A DNA stretch of 33,014 bases from assembly GCA_016212885.1 (NCBI GenBank), contig JACRDO010000099.1, positions 1-33,014 of the forward strand, written 5' to 3'. Made by a program: the position numbers and the translations under genes. Below are positions 8,801 to 17,045 of the stretch, one piece after another. Origin of the DNA: Elusimicrobiota bacterium (GTDB lineage: Bacteria > Elusimicrobiota > Elusimicrobia > UBA1565). Within the stretch, counting starts at the first letter, position 1. Each line of letters begins with the position of its first letter. The notes beneath the pieces were generated by a model. The model saw only the letters and a list, made by a program, of their open reading frames with translations. It made no database searches and had not been told where the DNA came from.

Positions 8801-9198
8801 AAACGGTCAAGGATGTGATCGCCAGCGCACTGCAGGCGCGCTTCATTGAAATCCTCCCGGAGTCCCAACCATGGCCCTGCGACTTGGCATCGGCGCAGTT
8901 CGTCAAGTTCAAGGTCGCCGCCGGAACCGGTACTGGAGTGGGGCCCGGTGAGCCGGGCGGGGGTACGCGCGGCGAGACCAAGGTTCTGGCGGCTTCCGCT
9001 GAGTTGGAGCCGGCGCAGGTGCAGGAATTGGGCGATATCATGCCGAAGCTGCTCACCATCAAGACCAAGATGAACGTGCCGATAAAGTTTCATGTCCGGA
9101 TCGAGTTGGGAGACGGCAAGAACCTGCCTCCCGCCGAGGCGACCAAGCAAGCCAACACCCTGCTCAAGAACGTGAAAGAGGGGCTGGAGTTGCGGTAG
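5875..9198 (+). CDS. DUF499 family ATP-binding protein
   Basis: A 1107-residue protein with a good ribosome-binding site (AAGGAG, 8-9 bp before the ATG). The N-terminal P-loop is LTYGGGKTHALIAL (GGGKTH about 89-94) and the Walker B is TLVLVDEV (about 209-216). This is the typical layout of DUF499, a large STAND-like or helicase-like ATPase. DUF499 proteins are known from predicted antiphage loci, usually with a DUF1156 DNA methyltransferase and DUF3780. No methyltransferase lies within the 24 kb downstream. Either this is a different system type, with RecQ and DprA as partners, or the locus is truncated on its right side. The C-terminus contains a glycine-rich linker near residues 1020-1035. 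Codon use is GC-rich and regular, which suggests an intact, functional gene. Confidence 0.85.
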   Translation: MAKLPWKPWHEVVRLRDDLRSGELPLHMFAADLYEVLMQRGKRPVYEKPEEFFALTFPTYNLRQLVRDVVLRLAGKNDKAVRQLELTYGGGKTHALIALRHLVHDPAGLPKLPAVEEFIQHIGQKPPKCRIAGICFDKLDVEKGMDVRGPDGKARTLKHPWSVLAYQLAGDAGLKLLHASGKAEERDSAPAENLLSELLELPGKDGLGTLVLVDEVLMYAREKVAQGKEWRSKLANFFQYLTQAAAKVDRCCLVASLLATDPRKSDTLGREIQAELYDIFQRQREEAVEPVVKEDVAEVLRRRFFATESLKDRDAFRQHVVAALKGISAIDEQTAKQGADAEERFLKSFPFHPDLTEVIYSKWTQLARFQRTRGVLRTFALALREAVNWDQNPLVGPAIFLCAPAKNELSEAMRELVAVADTEEWEGKKQAWTGILDHEFSQARQIQQESVGLKFREIEQSVVATFLHSQPIGQTAKTRDFGLLLGASRPDKIELEKGLSRWAQSSYWLDDLYTAVSEGALPATWRLGNRPNLTQMHAVTARNIAEDVVKARLLDEIAKVKGLTANSAAAGVRVHTLPARPKDVEDDGTFHYAVLGPNAASESGKPSPEAARFLDETTGPDRPRVYRNSVLLLVPSRDGLELALAGVRNYLAWEIVREEIKKQQRDGNVDPARAQTLQINIDKAKGRIPEAVKQAYCIVATVSEKDEVQAFKITVSDEPHFNIIKADKRSRVQDSAITAEALLPEGPYNLWRSGEKARRVKDLAGSFAQLPHLPKMLKASAILDTLADGCERGTFVLRLTRPDGTTRTWWMSRPDEPALNDPAMELVLPEGGELVDLPASLVAPGKLPALWPDGEIAVQAVNDYFVGSKVVQVDRGGYQEPLHIPKAGQSIVEKAISASVEDGSVWLLSGPASILGEPIPTGILNASAKLCIPPAPVAAAEILPENLAAAWKDKTASGLSIATCLSAKLGKNLPWKTVKDVIASALQARFIEILPESQPWPCDLASAQFVKFKVAAGTGTGVGPGEPGGGTRGETKVLAASAELEPAQVQELGDIMPKLLTIKTKMNVPIKFHVRIELGDGKNLPPAEATKQANTLLKNVKEGLELR

Positions 9199-9286
9199 AA
9201 GAAAGGCCTTGATTTCCGGGCGCTTTTGAAGGTAGTCCTGTCCTTCGCCTTGGGGCGGTATCGCCCGCAGGCAGGAGGGCAGTACG

Positions 9287-9475
9287 ATGTCGCCGAAGCG
9301 CAAGAATACTCTTCTGACGGAGTTCGTGGTCGAGGTCTATTCCCATAAGGTCGCCTGGGATAACCTCGATCGCTTTCTCTTGGAACTGCTGCACCAACGG
9401 CCCGAAGGCGGATTCCTTCGAGCGGTTCGGGCGAGCCATGGTTTCCGCAGAAAGCTCGCCCAGACCAAGGCATAG
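9287..9475 (+). CDS. Small ORF, function unknown
   Basis: A 62-codon ORF 88 bp after the DUF499 gene. It is supported by a strong AGGAGGG ribosome-binding site 7 bp before the ATG and by GC-rich third codon positions. The product is basic at both ends (MSPKRKN, then FRRKLAQTKA) with a helical middle. I recognise no family. It could be the last gene of the DUF499 operon or the truncated 5' end of a larger missing gene. An opposite-strand frame covers the same bases but lacks a comparable ribosome-binding site. Confidence 0.4.
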   Translation: MSPKRKNTLLTEFVVEVYSHKVAWDNLDRFLLELLHQRPEGGFLRAVRASHGFRRKLAQTKA

Positions 9476-9661
9476 CCCGGGCGCGGCCACGCCTGAGCGC
9501 GTCGCGGAGCATATCGGTCGCCTCCGGGCGCTTGCCGCCGCGGTTCCGGGACATTTTAGAGGCTTTCAACGCGAAATACGGCCTATAACCGGCCGTTCAA
9601 TAAGTCCTATTCGTATGCCCGCATCGGACTCAAACCCAAGCAGGTTTCTCAGCCGCCGCCG
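9476..9661. other. Intergenic stretch between convergent genes, weak hairpin
   Basis: No gene is supported here. A small inverted repeat, ACGGCC (9578-9583) and GGCCGT (9591-9596), could act as a weak terminator for leftward rsmE transcripts. It is followed on the - strand by ATTTCG rather than a clear T-run. Confidence 0.35.
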
Positions 9662-10420
9662 CTACATCGCCCCGAGATCGTGCAGGACGATCGCCGCCGC
9701 GACCACCGCCGCGGTCTCCCCTCGGAGGGTGCTGGAGCCCAGATGGAACAGGCGCGCCCCCTCCATCTCGGCCAGCTCCGCCTCCTCATCGGTGAATCCA
9801 CCCTCCGGGCCGACGAAGAGATTCACGGTCATGGAGCCTTTGTGCTGGCGGGCCTTGATGAGCGTTTCGTGGAGCGAGACCGAGGCTCCGGCCGGCTTGG
9901 CCCAGCCGACCAAGGTGAGGCCGCTTCGAGAGGCGTCGAGGACCGCGTCGCGGAAATGCGCGGGCTCGCGCAGCTCGGGCACGTCGGCCCTGCCGCACTG
10001 CTTGGCGGCCGCGACCAGGATCTTCTTCCAGCGCTCCAGCTTCTTGGGGATCCCCTCCTCGCGGAGCTGGACCACGATGCGGGGCGTCAGGACCGGGATG
10101 ACGGCCGAGACTCCCACCTCGGTCGCCTTCTCAAGGGCCCAATCCCAGCGGGAGGCCTTCAGCATGCCCAGGTAGAGGTTCAAAGCGACCTTTGCGATCC
10201 CCTGGGGAGCGTGCAGGATTCCGGTCACCTTCCCCTCGACCGTGCCGTCTTCCAGGATGCGCTCGATGACGCCGCTGTAGCGGCCGCCCTTCCCGTCGAA
10301 GATCTCGATGCTCTGGCCTTCGCGGCATCTCATGACGCGCGAGACGTGGAAGGCCTCGGGGCCGCGCAGGACGAAGCGCTCGCCGCGGATGTCCGTCGGA
10401 GCGACCAGGAACTGGGGCAT
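9662..10420 (-). CDS. rsmE: 16S rRNA (uracil-1498-N3)-methyltransferase RsmE
   Basis: A 252-residue SPOUT-class enzyme that methylates N3 of U1498 in 16S rRNA with S-adenosylmethionine. The C-terminal knot motifs are clear: LFVGPEGGFTDEEAELA, then HLGSSTLRGETAAV. The N-terminus (ERFVLRGPEAFHVSRVMR) is the PUA-like RNA-binding domain. Three start codons in a row are possible (GTG 10426, ATG 10423, ATG 10420). ATG 10420 leaves the best spacing to the GGAGG at the end of dnaJ. The start region overlaps or abuts the dnaJ stop, so this is the last gene of the heat-shock operon, a common arrangement in bacteria. Confidence 0.93.
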   Translation of the reverse strand: MPQFLVAPTDIRGERFVLRGPEAFHVSRVMRCREGQSIEIFDGKGGRYSGVIERILEDGTVEGKVTGILHAPQGIAKVALNLYLGMLKASRWDWALEKATEVGVSAVIPVLTPRIVVQLREEGIPKKLERWKKILVAAAKQCGRADVPELREPAHFRDAVLDASRSGLTLVGWAKPAGASVSLHETLIKARQHKGSMTVNLFVGPEGGFTDEEAELAEMEGARLFHLGSSTLRGETAAVVAAAIVLHDLGAM

Positions 10421-10422
10421 CA

Positions 10423-11601
10423 TCACCCTCCGAAGATCTTCCTGAAGATTCCCCCGTCGTCTTTCGGGGCTTGCGCGTTGTCGTCCTTCTTTTCCGGCTC
10501 CCCGAATGCCGGGATGTCCAGCGGCCCGTCGATGGTCTTCGCCAGCTCTTCCAAAAGCTGCCTCTGCTTCGAGGTCAGGCTCTTCGGCACCTCGACCTCT
10601 ACGCGGACGAGCAGATCCCCGAATCCCCGGCCCCGCATCCTGGGCATGCCCTTGCCGGAGATGCGGAACATGGCGCCGTGCTGGACCCCGGGCGGCAGCT
10701 TGATCTTGGCCTTGGCCTCCGCGAGCGTCGGCACGATGAGCGCGCAGCCCAAGGCCGCCTTGGGGAAGCTGATCCGCTCGTGGTAGATTAGGTCGTCCTC
10801 ATCCCGCTCGAACTTTGAGTTGGGCTTCAGGCGCACCTCGATGAAGAGGTCCCCCGCGGGCCCGCCGCGCGGGCCCGTCTCCCCCTCGCCGGCGATGCGC
10901 AGAGTGGCCCCGTCGTAGATGCCGGCCGGGATGCGCACGGTGAGCTTGTGCTTCTTCCTTACGGTCCCGGCTCCGCGGCAGTCCTTGCACGGCGTCTCGA
11001 TGATCTGCCCCGCGCCGCCGCAGGCGGGGCAGGTCTGGCTCATGGAGAAGAAGCCCTGGGAATACTGCACCCGGCCCGCCCCGCGGCAGTTCGAGCAGCG
11101 CCGCAGTCCCGTTCCAGGCTTGGCTCCGCTTCCCCGGCAGGAGGAGCAGGTCTCGATGCGCTCGTACTCCAAGGGCTGCTGGGCTCCGTGGTAGGCGTCT
11201 TCCAGGGAGATCGCGATCTCGTACTTGAGGTCGTGGCCCCGCCTGGAGCGCGTGCGGCCGCCTCCGCCCATCCCGGTGAAGAAGTTCTCGAAAAGGTCCC
11301 CGAACATCTCGGACGCATCGCCGGTCTGGAAGCCGCCGAAGCCCCCGAACCCGCCGGGACCCGCGCCGGCTCCGCCCGCCGATAGCCCCGCCTCGCCGTA
11401 CTGGTCGTAGAGCTGGCGGCGCTTGGGGTCCGAGAGGGCCTCATGGGCCTCGTTGACCTGCTTGAACCGCTCCTCGGCTTCCTTGTTGCCCGGATTGCGG
11501 TCCGGGTGGAATCTCAGGGCCAGCTTGCGGTAGGCCGATTTGATCTCGGCATCGGTCGCGTTCCTTGGAACGCCGAGGGTCTCGTAAAAATCTTTGGCCA
11601 A
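10423..11601 (-). CDS. dnaJ: Chaperone DnaJ
   Basis: A 392-residue type I J-protein that delivers substrates to DnaK and stimulates its ATPase. It has a J domain (1-70) with HPD at 32-34, then a Gly/Phe-rich stretch (about 75-117). Four CxxCxGxG zinc repeats follow, with cysteines at 152/155, 169/172, 191/194 and 205/208, and then the C-terminal substrate-binding domains. The start is TTG at 11601, only 3 bp after the dnaK TAG. AAGGAG in the last codons of dnaK serves as ribosome-binding site, so translation is coupled to dnaK. No other initiator fits the conserved N-terminus [10 protein letters not shown]. Confidence 0.97.
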   Translation of the reverse strand: MAKDFYETLGVPRNATDAEIKSAYRKLALRFHPDRNPGNKEAEERFKQVNEAHEALSDPKRRQLYDQYGEAGLSAGGAGAGPGGFGGFGGFQTGDASEMFGDLFENFFTGMGGGGRTRSRRGHDLKYEIAISLEDAYHGAQQPLEYERIETCSSCRGSGAKPGTGLRRCSNCRGAGRVQYSQGFFSMSQTCPACGGAGQIIETPCKDCRGAGTVRKKHKLTVRIPAGIYDGATLRIAGEGETGPRGGPAGDLFIEVRLKPNSKFERDEDDLIYHERISFPKAALGCALIVPTLAEAKAKIKLPPGVQHGAMFRISGKGMPRMRGRGFGDLLVRVEVEVPKSLTSKQRQLLEELAKTIDGPLDIPAFGEPEKKDDNAQAPKDDGGIFRKIFGG

Positions 11602-11604
11602 CGC

Positions 11605-13485
11605 CTACTCCTTCTTCTCCTTCTCTTCGTCGACGACCTCCGCGTCCACCACCTCCGAGCCTTCCTTCTCTTTCTGGTCCTTTTTTCCGCCGGGCTTTCC
11701 GTTCGAGCCGCCGTTGTCCTTTCCTCCGGACTTGGCCGCCGCCTCTTTATATATGGCCTCCCCGAGCTTCTGCGAGGCGTGGATCAGCGCGTCCTTGGCC
11801 TTGTTGATCTTCTCCGTATCGTCGCCCTTGAGGGCTTCTTTGAGGTCCGAGATGCCCCGGTCGATGTTGGTGCGCTCCTCCTGGGAGACCTTGTCCCCGT
11901 GCTCGCGCAGAGCCTTCTCGGCCGCGTAGAGGACCGTGTCGGCCTCGTTCTTGGCCTCGATGCGGCCCTTGTGCTTCTTGTCCTCCTCGGCGAACCTCTC
12001 GGCTTCCTTGATGAACTTGTCGACCTCGTCCTTGTTGAGCTTGTTCTTGGCCGTGATGGTGATGTGCTGGGTCTTGCGGGTGCCCAGGTCATCGGCGCGC
12101 ACGTTGAGGATGCCGTTGGCGTCGATGGCGAAGGTCACCTTGATCTGGGGGATCCCCCTGGGCGCGGGCGGGATGCCGTCCAGATCAAATTTGCCGAGCG
12201 AGACGTTGTCCTTGGCCATGGGCCGCTCGCCCTGCAGCACGTGCACCGTGACCGCGGGCTGGTTGTCGGAGGCCGTGGAGAAGACCTGCGACTTCTCGAC
12301 CGGGATCGTGGTGTTGCGGTCGATGAGCGGAGTCATGACTCCGCCCAGGGTCTCGATGCCCAGGGTCAAGGGCGTGACGTCCAAGAGCAGGACGTCCTTG
12401 ACCTCGCCGGTCAGGACAGCCGCCTGCACGGCCGCCCCGCTCGCCACGCACTCCATCGGGTCGATGCCGCGCTCCACCTTGCGGCCCACGTGCTCCTCAA
12501 CGAAGCGCTGGACGATGGGCATGCGCGTCGGCCCGCCCACCAGGATGATCTTGGTGATGTCGGAGGTCTTCAGCTTCGCGTCGGTTAGGACCTGGTCTAT
12601 GGAGGCGCGGCAGCGCTCCACGATGGGCCCGACCAAGGACTCGAGCTTCGCGCGGATGAGCTTTGAAACCAGGTGCTTGGGGACGTTGTTCTCGGCCGTG
12701 ATGAAGGGGAGGTTGATCTCGGTCTCCATCACGTTGGAGAGCTCGATCTTCGCCTTCTCGGCCGCCTCGCGCACGCGCTGCATGGCCATCGGGTCCTTCG
12801 TGATGTCGAGGCCGGTCTCCCTGCGGAACTCGGTCGTGATGTGCTCGACTAGGGCGTTGTCCATGTCGGTGCCGCCGAGCTTCGTGTCGCCGGAGGTCGA
12901 GAGAACCTCGAAGACCCCGCCCCCGAACTCCATGAGGGTGACGTCGAGGGTGCCGCCGCCCAAATCGAAGACCATGATCTTCTCGTCCTTGCCTTTCTTG
13001 TCGAGGCCGTAGGCGAGGCAGGCCGCGGTGGGCTCGTTGACGATGCGCACGACCTCCAGGCCCGCGATCTGGCCCGCGTCCTTGGTCGCCTGGCGCTGGT
13101 TGTCGTTGAAGTAGGCCGGCACCGTGATGACGGCCTTGGCCACGCTCTCGCCCAAGAAAGCCTCGACATCGCGCTTGACCTTCTGGAGCAGGAATCCCGA
13201 GAGCTGCTGCGGGGTGTAGCTCTTGCCGTGCAGGGTGAACTGGTAGTCCTCGCCCATGCGGCGCTTGAAGGCCGTGACGGTCCCTTCGGGGTTGGCCACG
13301 GCCTGCCGGCGCGCTGGCTCGCCGACCAGAAGCTGGCTGTCTTTGGTGAACGCCACGTAGGACGGGAACGCCTTGCCGCCGACGCTGGTCCCTTCGGCCG
13401 AGGGGATGATGGTGGGCTTGCCTCCCTCCATCACCGCGGCCGCCGTGTTCGACGTCCCGAGGTCTATGCCGATGATCTTGCTCAT
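11605..13485 (-). CDS. dnaK: Chaperone DnaK (Hsp70)
   Basis: A 626-residue ATP-dependent Hsp70. The start is ATG 13485 ([15 protein letters not shown]), which overlaps the grpE stop by ATGA and follows GGAGG. The longer ORF to 13875 is an artefact of an open frame inside grpE. The nucleotide-binding domain shows [38 protein letters not shown] and [10 protein letters not shown]. The substrate-binding domain and lid follow, with a GGKDNGGS linker and an acidic EVVDAEVVD tail typical of bacterial DnaK. It is transcribed with hrcA, grpE and dnaJ under CIRCE/HrcA control. Confidence 0.98.
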   Translation of the reverse strand: MSKIIGIDLGTSNTAAAVMEGGKPTIIPSAEGTSVGGKAFPSYVAFTKDSQLLVGEPARRQAVANPEGTVTAFKRRMGEDYQFTLHGKSYTPQQLSGFLLQKVKRDVEAFLGESVAKAVITVPAYFNDNQRQATKDAGQIAGLEVVRIVNEPTAACLAYGLDKKGKDEKIMVFDLGGGTLDVTLMEFGGGVFEVLSTSGDTKLGGTDMDNALVEHITTEFRRETGLDITKDPMAMQRVREAAEKAKIELSNVMETEINLPFITAENNVPKHLVSKLIRAKLESLVGPIVERCRASIDQVLTDAKLKTSDITKIILVGGPTRMPIVQRFVEEHVGRKVERGIDPMECVASGAAVQAAVLTGEVKDVLLLDVTPLTLGIETLGGVMTPLIDRNTTIPVEKSQVFSTASDNQPAVTVHVLQGERPMAKDNVSLGKFDLDGIPPAPRGIPQIKVTFAIDANGILNVRADDLGTRKTQHITITAKNKLNKDEVDKFIKEAERFAEEDKKHKGRIEAKNEADTVLYAAEKALREHGDKVSQEERTNIDRGISDLKEALKGDDTEKINKAKDALIHASQKLGEAIYKEAAAKSGGKDNGGSNGKPGGKKDQKEKEGSEVVDAEVVDEEKEKKE

Positions 13486-14108
13486 TTCTTGTCCTCCAGA
13501 ATCTTCGCTGCCGCGACCCTGACCTGCGCGGGCCGGAGCACCTTGCCTTCGAAAATGTACCCCCGCGCGATCTCCTCCACGACCACGTCCTCGGGCTTCT
13601 CGTCCGTTTCCACCCGCCCGACCACCTCGTGGAGGTTGAAATCGTAGGGCTTCCCCACCGACTCGATGACTTGAACGCCCTCCGACTCGAAAAGCTTCGT
13701 GAACTCCTTGAAGATCATCTCCAGGCCCCGCATCAGCTCCGCCACGTCCTGGGAGCCTTCGCCGGCTTTGCCCAGGGCCTCCCCGCGCCGGACCACCTGG
13801 TCGTGCGCCGAGAGCAGGACGTCGTAGAGCGGCAGAAGCTTGCTTAATAGCTGGGCCCGGCCGTGGCGCTCCCACTGCGGCTTGTCGCGGTCCATGCGCT
13901 TGCGGTAGTTCTCGAACTCGGCCTTCAGCCGCAGGAGCTGGTCGAATATCCCGGCGTTCTCCTCTTCCTGGGCCTTCAGACGGGCCTCCGGGCTCTCTTC
14001 GGGTTTGGCGGGCGCGGCGGAAGCGGGCGGCGCCGCTTCGGGAGCCTGCGGCGGCTGTTCACCCTGCTCAGCGCAAGACTCTTTTGGGTTTGCCTTCGGA
14101 TTCGACAT
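13482..14108 (-). CDS. grpE: Nucleotide exchange factor GrpE
   Basis: A 208-residue cochaperone that releases ADP from DnaK. The first 45 residues are a low-complexity Pro/Ala/Glu tail. A long coiled-coil follows ([18 protein letters not shown], a GrpE hallmark). The C-terminal beta domain contains [13 protein letters not shown] and [19 protein letters not shown]. The start ATG at 14108 lies 41 bp inside hrcA and has GGAGG six bases upstream. The 3' end overlaps dnaK by 4 bp. Confidence 0.95.
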   Translation of the reverse strand: MSNPKANPKESCAEQGEQPPQAPEAAPPASAAPAKPEESPEARLKAQEEENAGIFDQLLRLKAEFENYRKRMDRDKPQWERHGRAQLLSKLLPLYDVLLSAHDQVVRRGEALGKAGEGSQDVAELMRGLEMIFKEFTKLFESEGVQVIESVGKPYDFNLHEVVGRVETDEKPEDVVVEEIARGYIFEGKVLRPAQVRVAAAKILEDKK

Positions 14109-15186
14109 CCCAGGCCTCCAGTGTCCGGCTGACGACGCGCCCCATGTACTCGACCAGCGACATCATGCGCGAATACTCCATGCGCCTTGCGCCCAGTATG
14201 CCGAGCAGGCCCACCAGGCGGTCCCCGGCGCAGTAGGTCGTGGTGACGATGCTCAGGTGCTTGAGCTCCGGCAGGGTGTTCTCTTGGCCGATCGTCACGC
14301 GCACCGACGGCGGCTTCCCTCCACGAGCCACGTCGAGCTGCCTGCGGAGCTGCTTCTGGAGCATGTCCGCCAGAGCCCTGCGCTCCTCGAGCACCCGCAC
14401 CAGGGATTGGATCTCCCGGCTGTTCTCGAACTCCCCAGCTTGGGCCACCACGCTGGTCGCGCCTTCCAGGAAAAGCTGCTCGGGCTCCACGGCCTCCTCC
14501 AGCTCGCCGAGCAGGGAATGGGCGAAGCTCTGCAGCTCGCGCATCTCCCGCTCGGCCTCCTCCAACTGGCCGGCCAGAAGAGTCCGGACCTCCCGTATGG
14601 TCTTGCCTTCCGCGTGCTCGTTCAGGAAGCGGTTGAGCATGCGGATGCGGGCCTCGCTGGGCACAAAGGACAGCTGGATGGGCCAGTGCCGAACATTCCC
14701 CGTGTTCGTCACCAGGATGGCCAGGATCCTGTTGCCGCCCAGGCCGATGAGCTCCAGGCGCTTTAAGCCTTGGGCCTCGATCTTCGGAGAGAGCACGAGC
14801 CCGGCGCTGTGCGAGGCGCTGGAGAGCAGGCGGGAGGTATGCGCGAGGACCCGGTCGAGTTCCTCGAGCCGGTGGCGGTACTGCTGCTCGATCTGCGCCT
14901 TCTCATCGGAGGCGAGCCGCTGGACCCCCTCCAGATAGTCCACGAAGAAGCGGTAGCCCCTATCCGTCGGCACCCGGCCCGCGGAGGTGTGGGGCTGCAT
15001 GAGGTAGCCCTCGTCTTCGAGCTCGGAGAGGATGCTCCGGATGGTCGCGCTGGAGAGGTCGAGCCCGGCCTCTTCGGCGATGATAGAGGAGGCGATCGGG
15101 CGGGAAGTGTGGATGTAGTTCTGGACCACCCACTGCAATACCCGCCGCTTGCGCTCCTGGGCGACCTGGGGATCGAGCTGCCGCAT
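14068..15186 (-). CDS. hrcA: Heat-inducible transcription repressor HrcA
   Basis: A 372-residue repressor that binds CIRCE operators and is stabilised by GroEL in the best-studied species. The N-terminal winged helix contains RKRRVLQWVVQNYIHTSRP, then LSSATIRSILSELEDEGYL and HTSAGRVPTDRGYRFFVD, all family signatures. The GAF-like regulatory domain and the C-terminal segment (SIVTTTY...GLLGILGARRMEY) are present. ATG 15186 was chosen over the upstream in-frame start because AGGAAG precedes it and MRQLDPQVAQERKRR fits the family N-terminus. A CIRCE operator and a promoter lie immediately upstream, so the gene is autoregulated. Confidence 0.96.
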   Translation of the reverse strand: MRQLDPQVAQERKRRVLQWVVQNYIHTSRPIASSIIAEEAGLDLSSATIRSILSELEDEGYLMQPHTSAGRVPTDRGYRFFVDYLEGVQRLASDEKAQIEQQYRHRLEELDRVLAHTSRLLSSASHSAGLVLSPKIEAQGLKRLELIGLGGNRILAILVTNTGNVRHWPIQLSFVPSEARIRMLNRFLNEHAEGKTIREVRTLLAGQLEEAEREMRELQSFAHSLLGELEEAVEPEQLFLEGATSVVAQAGEFENSREIQSLVRVLEERRALADMLQKQLRRQLDVARGGKPPSVRVTIGQENTLPELKHLSIVTTTYCAGDRLVGLLGILGARRMEYSRMMSLVEYMGRVVSRTLEAWDVESEGKPKRVLR

Positions 15187-15203
15187 GGCTTCCTGCCTGA
15201 AAA

Positions 15204-15230
15204 TTAGCAATCTAAGGCGTTGACTGCTAT
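15204..15230 (-). promoter_or_regulatory. CIRCE operator (HrcA-binding site)
   Basis: Read on the + strand: TTAGCAATC, a 9-bp spacer, then GACTGCTAT. The consensus is TTAGCACTC-N9-GAGTGCTAA, so the halves match 8/9 and 7/9 with exact spacing. It lies between the hrcA promoter and start codon and overlaps the -10 box by two bases, ideal for repression. Confidence 0.92.
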
Positions 15231-16793
15231 TATATGGCAAAACCGCGCGGAAGTCAAGGTGCTGAGCTGCCGTGCTGAGCTGCCGTGGCGGCGCTTGAGC
15301 CAGCGCTTGCCGTGCTCTTTGCGGAGGATCTTCTCCACGGGCATGCCGGGCTGGACCTTGGCGAAGTCCCGCTTGAGATCCTCCTCGCGGAGGTTGGAAA
15401 CGATGCGGTTCGGCGCCGGGGCCGCGGTCTGGGATGCGACCTTCGGGCCGAGGCTGCGGAAGCCTTCGATGCCGATACGTTCCGCCAGTTCAGGATTATC
15501 GACAAAGGGGTTGCGGTTGCCCTGCCACTGCTCTACCAAGTCGTTGCGGCGCCGCTCGAACTCGGTCGGCGGGTGCTCACGGTTCCAGCGCAGGAACAGC
15601 TCGATGCGCTCCTTGAAGAAGCGGCGGCTCTCGCCCTGGAAGATGTTCCTATCGCAGTAGCGCGTATAGAAGTACAGCGCGGCGCGCGCGACGCGGCCCT
15701 TCGAGAAGTCCGGCGGCTCGAACACGCCGTCGGACATCTTGGCCCCGCTCTTGTTGGAGTACTCCGGGCGGCTGGAGTCCACCTCGCCGAAGGGCAGGTG
15801 GCCCCGGACGCTGTTGGGATGCATCAGGGTCGCCATCAGGTTGTGGAGGTCGGAGCGCATCGGGCTCGCTCTGTTGAAGAAGGACTGCGGCCAGACGTGC
15901 TCGGCGTTCACGCCGTCGCGGTCCACGTACCCGTCGCCGTTCTCGTCGCCGCGTTCCTTATAGCGTGTGCCGTCGCCGGAGTCCCCGACCAGGAAGATGC
16001 CCGAGTAGGCGTCCACGATGCCTCTGACCCCGTGGAGCACCTGGTTGTCCGCGGTGCGGTACATATACTGCCGGGCCTCGTCGTAGCCGCGCTCGTGATG
16101 GCTGCGCGAAACGAGGCGGTGCAACGTCCCGAGGAGGTCCCGTCCGGATTGGCCTTGCGCTTCGCGCAGATAATCGGTCTTGGGCTGCTGGACCGCGGCT
16201 TTGACCGCGTCGACAGCCGGCTGATCCCGGCTTTGGTCCCGCACCTTGGCGCCGTCGAAGAGCACGGCGCTCTTCGAGTAGGCCGCCGCGGCTTCGGCGC
16301 CTTGCTCGGGCTTCGCGTATTCGCGGATCGCCTGGTGCAGGCCTTTGGAGACGTCCGGAACGATGATCCTCGGCGAATCGGCTTGAGCCTTCAGCGAAGC
16401 CGCCGCGAAGGCGACCGGCCCGGCCTCAAGCGCGTCCGCCTGGACATTGACGGCGCGCACGGCGCCCGCATCTTGGGCCGCGATCTTCGCCTGCGCCGCC
16501 GGCGCCCCCTTCAGGGAAGGAAGAACATTGCCTTCCGGGGACGGCGCTTCCCGGAGCGCGACCGCAACCACCGAGGGAAGAGCCGTCGGCAGGCTCAGGT
16601 CCACGGCCTTCGCAGCGGCAAGCGGCGAATTGAGCGCGGAGGCGGAAAGGTTTACGGACTGCAGGAGGTTCGTCTGCAGGATGACCGGGACTTGGGCCGG
16701 CGCGACGGGGACGGGCTGGACCACCGTCTGCCCGAACGCGGCGGCCCTCAGGCCCCCCGCCAAAATGAGCGCTGCCGCCCAACGCTTGTTCAT
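15204..16793 (-). CDS. Secreted endonuclease I-like protein
   Basis: A 529-residue protein. An N-terminal signal peptide (MNKRWAAALILAGGLRAAAF) is followed by about 180 residues of Ala/Val/Pro-rich low-complexity sequence. The nuclease domain then contains GVNAEHVWPQSFFN, SDLHNLMATLMHPNSVRG and FEPPDFSKGRVARAALYFY. These are the His-metal (EndA/BsnI, PF04231) signature with its catalytic His, the Asp/His/Asn series and a DxxKGxxAR-type tail. It should cleave DNA non-specifically outside the cytoplasm, for nutrient scavenging or clearance of extracellular DNA. The last 22 or so residues are probably an accident: a 13-bp tandem duplication (15259-15284) shifts the frame past the ancestral stop, so the CDS now ends inside the hrcA CIRCE. 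No clear ribosome-binding site precedes the ATG at 16793. Confidence 0.85.
   Translation of the reverse strand: MNKRWAAALILAGGLRAAAFGQTVVQPVPVAPAQVPVILQTNLLQSVNLSASALNSPLAAAKAVDLSLPTALPSVVAVALREAPSPEGNVLPSLKGAPAAQAKIAAQDAGAVRAVNVQADALEAGPVAFAAASLKAQADSPRIIVPDVSKGLHQAIREYAKPEQGAEAAAAYSKSAVLFDGAKVRDQSRDQPAVDAVKAAVQQPKTDYLREAQGQSGRDLLGTLHRLVSRSHHERGYDEARQYMYRTADNQVLHGVRGIVDAYSGIFLVGDSGDGTRYKERGDENGDGYVDRDGVNAEHVWPQSFFNRASPMRSDLHNLMATLMHPNSVRGHLPFGEVDSSRPEYSNKSGAKMSDGVFEPPDFSKGRVARAALYFYTRYCDRNIFQGESRRFFKERIELFLRWNREHPPTEFERRRNDLVEQWQGNRNPFVDNPELAERIGIEGFRSLGPKVASQTAAPAPNRIVSNLREEDLKRDFAKVQPGMPVEKILRKEHGKRWLKRRHGSSARQLSTLTSARFCHIIAVNALDC
15229..15257 (-). promoter_or_regulatory. Sigma-70 promoter of the hrcA operon
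   Basis: On the - strand: TTGACT (15257-15252), exactly 17 bp, then a perfect TATAAT (15234-15229). The expected start site falls inside CIRCE, about 35-40 bp before the hrcA ATG. The whole promoter is inside the 3' end of the endonuclease-like frame. Confidence 0.9.
15259..15284. repeat. 13-bp tandem duplication at the endonuclease gene 3' end
   Basis: GTGCTGAGCTGCC occurs twice in tandem (15259-15271 and 15272-15284). Removing one copy restores a TGA stop right after HGSSAP, within the -35 hexamer of the hrcA promoter. Confidence 0.95.
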
Positions 16794-16981
16794 CCATAAT
16801 AGGATGGAAGGATCAGGGCCCGCGCGCCTGAGGCCTTGGTCCCGAAGGGCCCTGCCCTAAGAGCCCAAGTGGATTTTCCCCATAGGCCCCCCCGGTATCC
16901 AGGGACTTTTCGCGCCCTCATTCGTATTACCGGGTGGGAGCAGACAGTCCAAGGCAAGGATTGCGAGGTTATAGAAAGGAC

Positions 16982-17011
16982 TTGACCATAATATTTCAAA
17001 GGTTGTTAAAT
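16982..17011 (+). promoter_or_regulatory. Candidate darTG promoter
   Basis: TTGACC (16982-16987), 18 bp, then TTAAAT (17006-17011), in an AT-rich pocket 35 bp before the darT ATG. The -10 matches 4/6. The rest of 16794-16981 shows only a CAGGGCCC/GGGCCCTG inverted repeat around 16815-16860. Confidence 0.4.
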
Positions 17012-17045
17012 CAAGTTGAGCGAGGAATAGGTTATTTGAGGCTGG

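Noticed and set aside
9164-9490. Reverse-strand ORF of 108 codons near the DUF499 end
   Set aside because: No ribosome-binding site or recognised family, and it overlaps the DUF499 3' end; the + strand ORF at 9287 is better supported.
11443-12588. Long + strand ORF over dnaK and dnaJ
   Set aside because: Antisense shadow of dnaK, with low-complexity Leu/Val/Asp composition.
13486-13875. N-terminal extension of dnaK to 756 residues
   Set aside because: The extension is a shadow frame inside grp[12 protein letters not shown] at 13485 has a GGAGG site and an ATGA overlap.
16815-16860. CAGGGCCC/GGGCCCTG inverted repeat as a terminator
   Set aside because: Long loop, no T-tract; common in GC-rich DNA.
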